From NCBI GenBank assembly GCA_021442155.1, contig CM038215.1, positions 2,504,976-2,568,975 of the forward strand: a DNA stretch of 64,000 nucleotides. The letters are read 5' to 3'. The stretch's first letter is position 1. Each line of letters starts with the position of its first letter. This document shows, piece by piece, positions 60,758 through 64,000 of this stretch. The notes beneath the pieces are model-generated. The model searched no databases and was not told the DNA's origin. It saw nothing but the letters and a program-made list of their open reading frames with translations. Position numbers and translations under genes: made by a program. The DNA comes from Cymbidium sinense. Lineage: Eukaryota > Streptophyta > Magnoliopsida > Asparagales > Orchidaceae.

Positions 60758-61240
60758 AATGGGCAGAACTTAGATAGTAGGAACAACACCATCAACCAGG
60801 CTCAGTCTAGATCTGGCAGTAGAGGCGAAGGCCGAGGCGGTGGTTATCACAGTGGTGGTGGGGATCTGGAGGTGATGGTGGATATGAAGGTGGTGGTCAG
60901 AGTGGTTATGGAGGCGAGCGGAGTGACGAAGGTTACAACCATGGTGGTGGAAGAGGGTGAGATCGAAGATATGATGGTAGACCCTACTACTCGAGAGGCT
61001 TGGGTGGTTTTGATGGGAACTGGAGAAACTGAAGAACGATCGATCTGATCTGCTACTTATAGAACTGTGTCTTTATGGTAGAGACGATTCTAGTTATCTA
61101 AGGTTTTGGATTTGCTCTATGCATGCTAATTTTTTATCTATGTCGTCGCTTGTGCCTTAGAAAACTTTGTGTGTTTCTTGGTTGATGAAATCAAAATGAA
61201 GAAATTTTGAATCTAAATTTATTCTTTGTTAAAAAAAAAA
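60758..61240 (+). pseudogene. Glycine-rich RNA-binding protein 3' fragment, copy 5
   Basis: It reads NGQNLDSRNNTINQAQSRS, then RGEGRGGGYHSGGG before a one-base deletion near 60861 shifts the frame. A short deletion in the glycine-rich part follows, then a terminal NWRN TGA (61030-61032). The 3' UTR continues to an A-run near 61231-61240, about 40 bp before the array meets gypsy sequence. Family function is RNA chaperone/splicing regulator; this copy cannot make it. Confidence 0.9.
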
Positions 61241-61282
61241 TAGAAACCCTAAACCTTAAACTAAAACTTGAACCCTATACCT

Positions 61283-62645
61283 AAAATAATAAAGAACTAA
61301 TGTATGTCGGGCATGGATCTTCTTCAATTCTTAAGTTGATTTCCTTGAGCTCTTCGATGGTTGACTTGATCTCTTCTTCAAACTCTGGTGGTGCATCTTT
61401 GTTTTCAAAATCATCTGAATTATCTGAAGTTTCTAAGCACAGCTCCTCATATGAGTTAATGTGATTTGAAAAGAACCTATCAAAATCTAAATGATTGGTG
61501 ATGATTAAGCTGTAATCATCATCATCAATTAGACCCACTGTACTGAATCCTAGTCCTGGACTTGATTGAGAGCTTTTACATTTATTCTTTCATATTCTTT
61601 CAAAGTAGTCTGACCTGTGCTTTAACCAAGTATGTGGGATTAACACTTTCTTTTCTAAATTATGAAGACAAGACAAGTATCAATTCAAAGGTAATTATAT
61701 TAAATCTTTATATGAATCATCCTCATGTTCTACAATAACTTCTTGACTTGAAGATGGTGCTCCCAAAAAGAACCTATGAATCTTCACACCCGTGGATGAC
61801 TTATGGGCTTCCTTAACTACCAAACTCTCAGCTTTTTGAGAGGAAAGTGGGGTTAGAGCTAAGGTTTCCAACTGATGCCTAACTATTTCACATACAAAAT
61901 TTTATACACTTATGCTTTACTTTGGAGTCCAGTCTTCATTGCTATTTGGTAGAAGTGTCACCTCCAAGAGAATCTATTTTTTAGAAGAGCTAGCTGGTGT
62001 GCTAACCATATAAGACTCATCCTATGAACTAGATTCTAAGTTTATATGGATAACAGGTGTACTCCTGGTAGCTGGGATATATCTTCTATTGGTTGGCCAA
62101 TAAGGAGGTTTTCCTCCCCTAGGACTGCCTCTGAACTAGCCTCTTCACCTACCTGGTGGAGGTCAGGTCATCCTACCCATATGTTCAAAGGGAGTAATGA
62201 ACTATGGGTGGAATCTAATGTCATGCTCCACTTCCTCTTACAAGTCTATTTATGCTCCCTTTTATTTTCTTTTTCATTTTATATTCTCTTTTATTTTTCT
62301 TTTTGTCTTTATTCTTCTTTTTATTTTTCCATTTTTTTAATTTTTAAACTTTGGCCAAGTTCATGAGAATAGACTTGTTGATATTGAAGGAGGTAGTAAG
62401 CCGCATCGTCATATATGCCGACCTCGTGAACTGTAAATGGATTTAGATCTCCTTTGACACAATAGATTATCCCACCTCTCAGAAATGTCATACACTGATG
62501 TAGACAGGATGGAACAATGTTGTTCTCTTGTATCCATGGTCTCCCAAGCAAAATATTCAAAGATGTATTCGAATCTATAATATGAAACTTGGATTCAATC
62601 TTCCAATCATCTATCTCCAAGGGCAACACTATGGAGCCTAAGGCC
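61283..62645 (-). pseudogene. Gypsy protease and linker fragment, second copy (half A)
   Basis: Collinear with 15012-16210 of the first copy. On -, the frame 62629-62321 contains LPLEIDDWKIESKFHIIDSN, then SLNILLGRPWIQ and VPSCLHQC, the C-terminal part of a gypsy retropepsin; the catalytic DTG lies upstream and is missing. The frame 61538-61281 is the acidic linker (SDNSDDFENKDAPPEFEEEI), ending in RIEEDPCPTYISS, just before RT should start, where the telomere-like array takes over. The high-coordinate end is cut at AAGGCC (62640-62645). The + frame 62046-62366 is a shadow. Confidence 0.82.
62640..62645. repeat. AAGGCC, candidate target-site duplication (right partner)
   Basis: AAGGCC ends gypsy half A (GGAGCCTAAGGCC) and is followed at once by TGTTAACC, the start of the large non-coding element. 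It pairs with 24321-24326. Confidence 0.6.
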
Positions 62646-64000
62646 TGTTAACCTCACTTTTGGAGTGCAGATTCAATCTTCCCATCTTAGACTTAGGAGT
62701 CTTCTAGACACTAAGACTTCCCTAGTCATAAGATACTTCTAATAATTAGGTAAACACTTAACCTAAGCCTAAAGACTTAGAAGGGTTAATTATAGGATTA
62801 GGTTATGCCTTAGGGATTAGGATAATCCACCTACCCTACAACCCAGATCCAAACCATGTTCACCTTCTCAAACCAAACATCAAATTTAAATCCAATTCCA
62901 AAACCAAATTCCAAAATCAAATGATTGAAGCCCATGATCAAATCCAAACGTGAAACCCTTCTTAAGCCATATGACCTATCCCATGGACTTAGCCAGATCT
63001 TAATCCAAAGCAATCCAAAATCGATTGATTTTCTCATAATAAATTTATATCTTCAATCATCTTCCTAAATATAAATTAAATCTACATTCAAATGATCAAA
63101 ACTAAATCAAACTAAATCAAATTAAATCAAAACCCTTCCTAAACCATATGACCTATCCCATGGACATAGCCAAATCTTAATCCAAATCAAGTCAAACTCA
63201 ATTTATTTTCTCATAAAACAATTATATTTTCAATCATCTTCACAAATTTAAATAAAATATACATTTAAATCATCAAAACTGAATCAAACCAAATCAAAAT
63301 CCAAATTTAAGCCACATGACCCAACTCCATGGGCTTAGCCAAATTATTTCATTCCAAAACCCGAATTCAATTGATTTTCTGATGAATCAATCATACCTTT
63401 AATCATATTCACAAATATGGATGAAATCTACTATCATCAAGCTAAACCAACATCAACCCAAGTTAAACCCAACTTAACCCTTTTGACATGAAATGTTCAA
63501 ATGAACCAAAACCCATTTGAACCCAAGCCAATTGCAATTGAATTTATATATCAATCCCAAATCCATATATAAACTCAATTAAATCAAACTCAACCTAAAA
63601 TCAAGCCAACTAAACCCAATTAGTCCACTTGATGGAAAGTGGCCAATTTGACCAATTTTAGCCTAGTTTTAATCTTACCTAAATTGGATTGAACTAAGCC
63701 CATCAAAACCTCTCATCATGATTGTTGATTAGCCTAGGTTGATAAATTATCACGAATTGGGTCAAACTAAGTCAACTTGGTCATTTGACCAAGTCAACCC
63801 CTTAACCCATATGAACCCAAACTAGCCAAATTGCAACATAAGCCAAATCCCTTGAAACCAATAATTCATACCAAATCAAAAACAATATTTGAATATGACT
63901 TGCCCTTCAGTTGAGTCAAACCAAATCCAATTGGCCCTCTTGACCCAAGTTGACCCAAATTGACCTAAGTGACCAAATTGGGTCAAATCAAAATATAAAC
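62646..64000 (+). mobile_element. 5' part of the large non-coding element (+ orientation), runs off the window
   Basis: It is the inverse of about 8060-9665. The end block TGTTAACCTCACTTTTGG matches the inverse of 9648-9665, the block near 62780-62860 (AAGGGTTA, GGTTATGCC) the inverse of about 9480-9545, and TTTAATCCAATTT-like words near 63680-63700 the inverse of about 8335-8350. The hairpin-bearing tandem repeat reappears inverted near 63040, 63220 and 63390. The - frame 63037-62831 has no domain. Confidence 0.7.

Larger units (their letters stand above)
26488..61283 (+). repeat. ~35-kb higher-order satellite of telomere-like repeat (CCCTAAA and AAATAAAATAAACCTAAA types)
   Basis: The whole interval, apart from the insertions listed separately, is variants of CCCTAAA and of AAAATAAA/AAACCTAAA, always with the C-rich strand on +. 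A recurring anchor resembling CTGGTTTACTTAATTTAAAA appears near 27008, 28115, 29084, 30126, 31193, 32288, 33243, 33966, 34078, 35175, 36108, 37688, 48966, 50270, 53036, 53935, 55725, 57141, 58700 and 60534. After subtracting insertions most spacings fall at 0.9-1.35 kb. Each anchor is followed by 150-300 bp of nearly regular CCCTAAA and then by several hundred bp of the AT-rich type. Open frames inside are low-complexity and are not genes. Confidence 0.9.

Noticed and set aside
26488..61283. The array as a true chromosome end
   Set aside because: It is flanked on both sides by retrotransposon sequence, is heavily degenerate and contains insertions. It is interstitial.

Overview
The window looks like repeat-rich nuclear DNA of a land plant, most likely a flowering plant; I cannot name the species. 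The evidence is Arabidopsis-type telomere-like repeat (CCCTAAA on the + strand), a Tat-lineage Ty3/gypsy polyprotein, a plant L1-type LINE with a terminal RNase H domain, and fragments of a plant glycine-rich RNA-binding protein. I find no intact host gene. Every coding trace is a decayed transposable element or a broken gene fragment. A run of 100 Ns (21915-22014) marks a scaffold join of unknown true size.

Region 1-9665 is large non-coding repeat DNA. Positions 1-1928 are a + oriented piece of an element whose - oriented, apparently longer copy occupies about 1929-9665; together they form a long inverted repeat. The element contains ~250-bp and ~168-bp tandem repeats, the latter with a built-in hairpin. 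Region 9666-11950 is non-coding with degenerate repeats. From about 12 to 19.8 kb on the - strand lies a decayed Tat-type Ty3/gypsy element. Read from high to low coordinates it has gag, zinc knuckle, protease, reverse transcriptase, RNase H, a second RNase H and integrase. It is followed by two tandem repeats (about 61 bp and about 147 bp) and the gap.

Right of the gap, 22015-24319 is the 3' part of the same non-coding element in + orientation. It abuts a gypsy gag fragment (24321-26487), then a ~35-kb array of telomere-like and AT-rich satellite (26488-61283), then a gypsy protease/linker fragment (61283-62645), then the 5' part of the non-coding element (62646-64000). The two gypsy fragments are adjacent halves of one element. 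Both outer breakpoints carry the same AAGGCC and the inserted ends are TG...CA-like. The outline is therefore that of a nested insertion read out in circularly permuted order, which points to a very large tandem unit, re-integration of a circle, or a misassembly through the satellite.

The satellite array is organised. Units of roughly 0.9-1.35 kb start with a recurring anchor (TGGTTTACTTAATTTAAAA-like), continue with 150-300 bp of CCCTAAA-type repeat, then run into AAATAAAATAAACCTAAA-type sequence, always in the same orientation. Five units hold a 5'-truncated copy of the last coding part and 3' UTR of a glycine-rich RNA-binding protein gene, all starting at the same codon. Two hold the same 5'-truncated LINE tail in - orientation. 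A ~9.75-kb L1-type LINE (38020-47775) sits inside the array. Its ORF2 carries ten premature stops that can all be explained by C-to-T or G-to-A changes, and it has an unusual 4-kb 3' region built from ~0.85-0.94-kb degenerate repeats.
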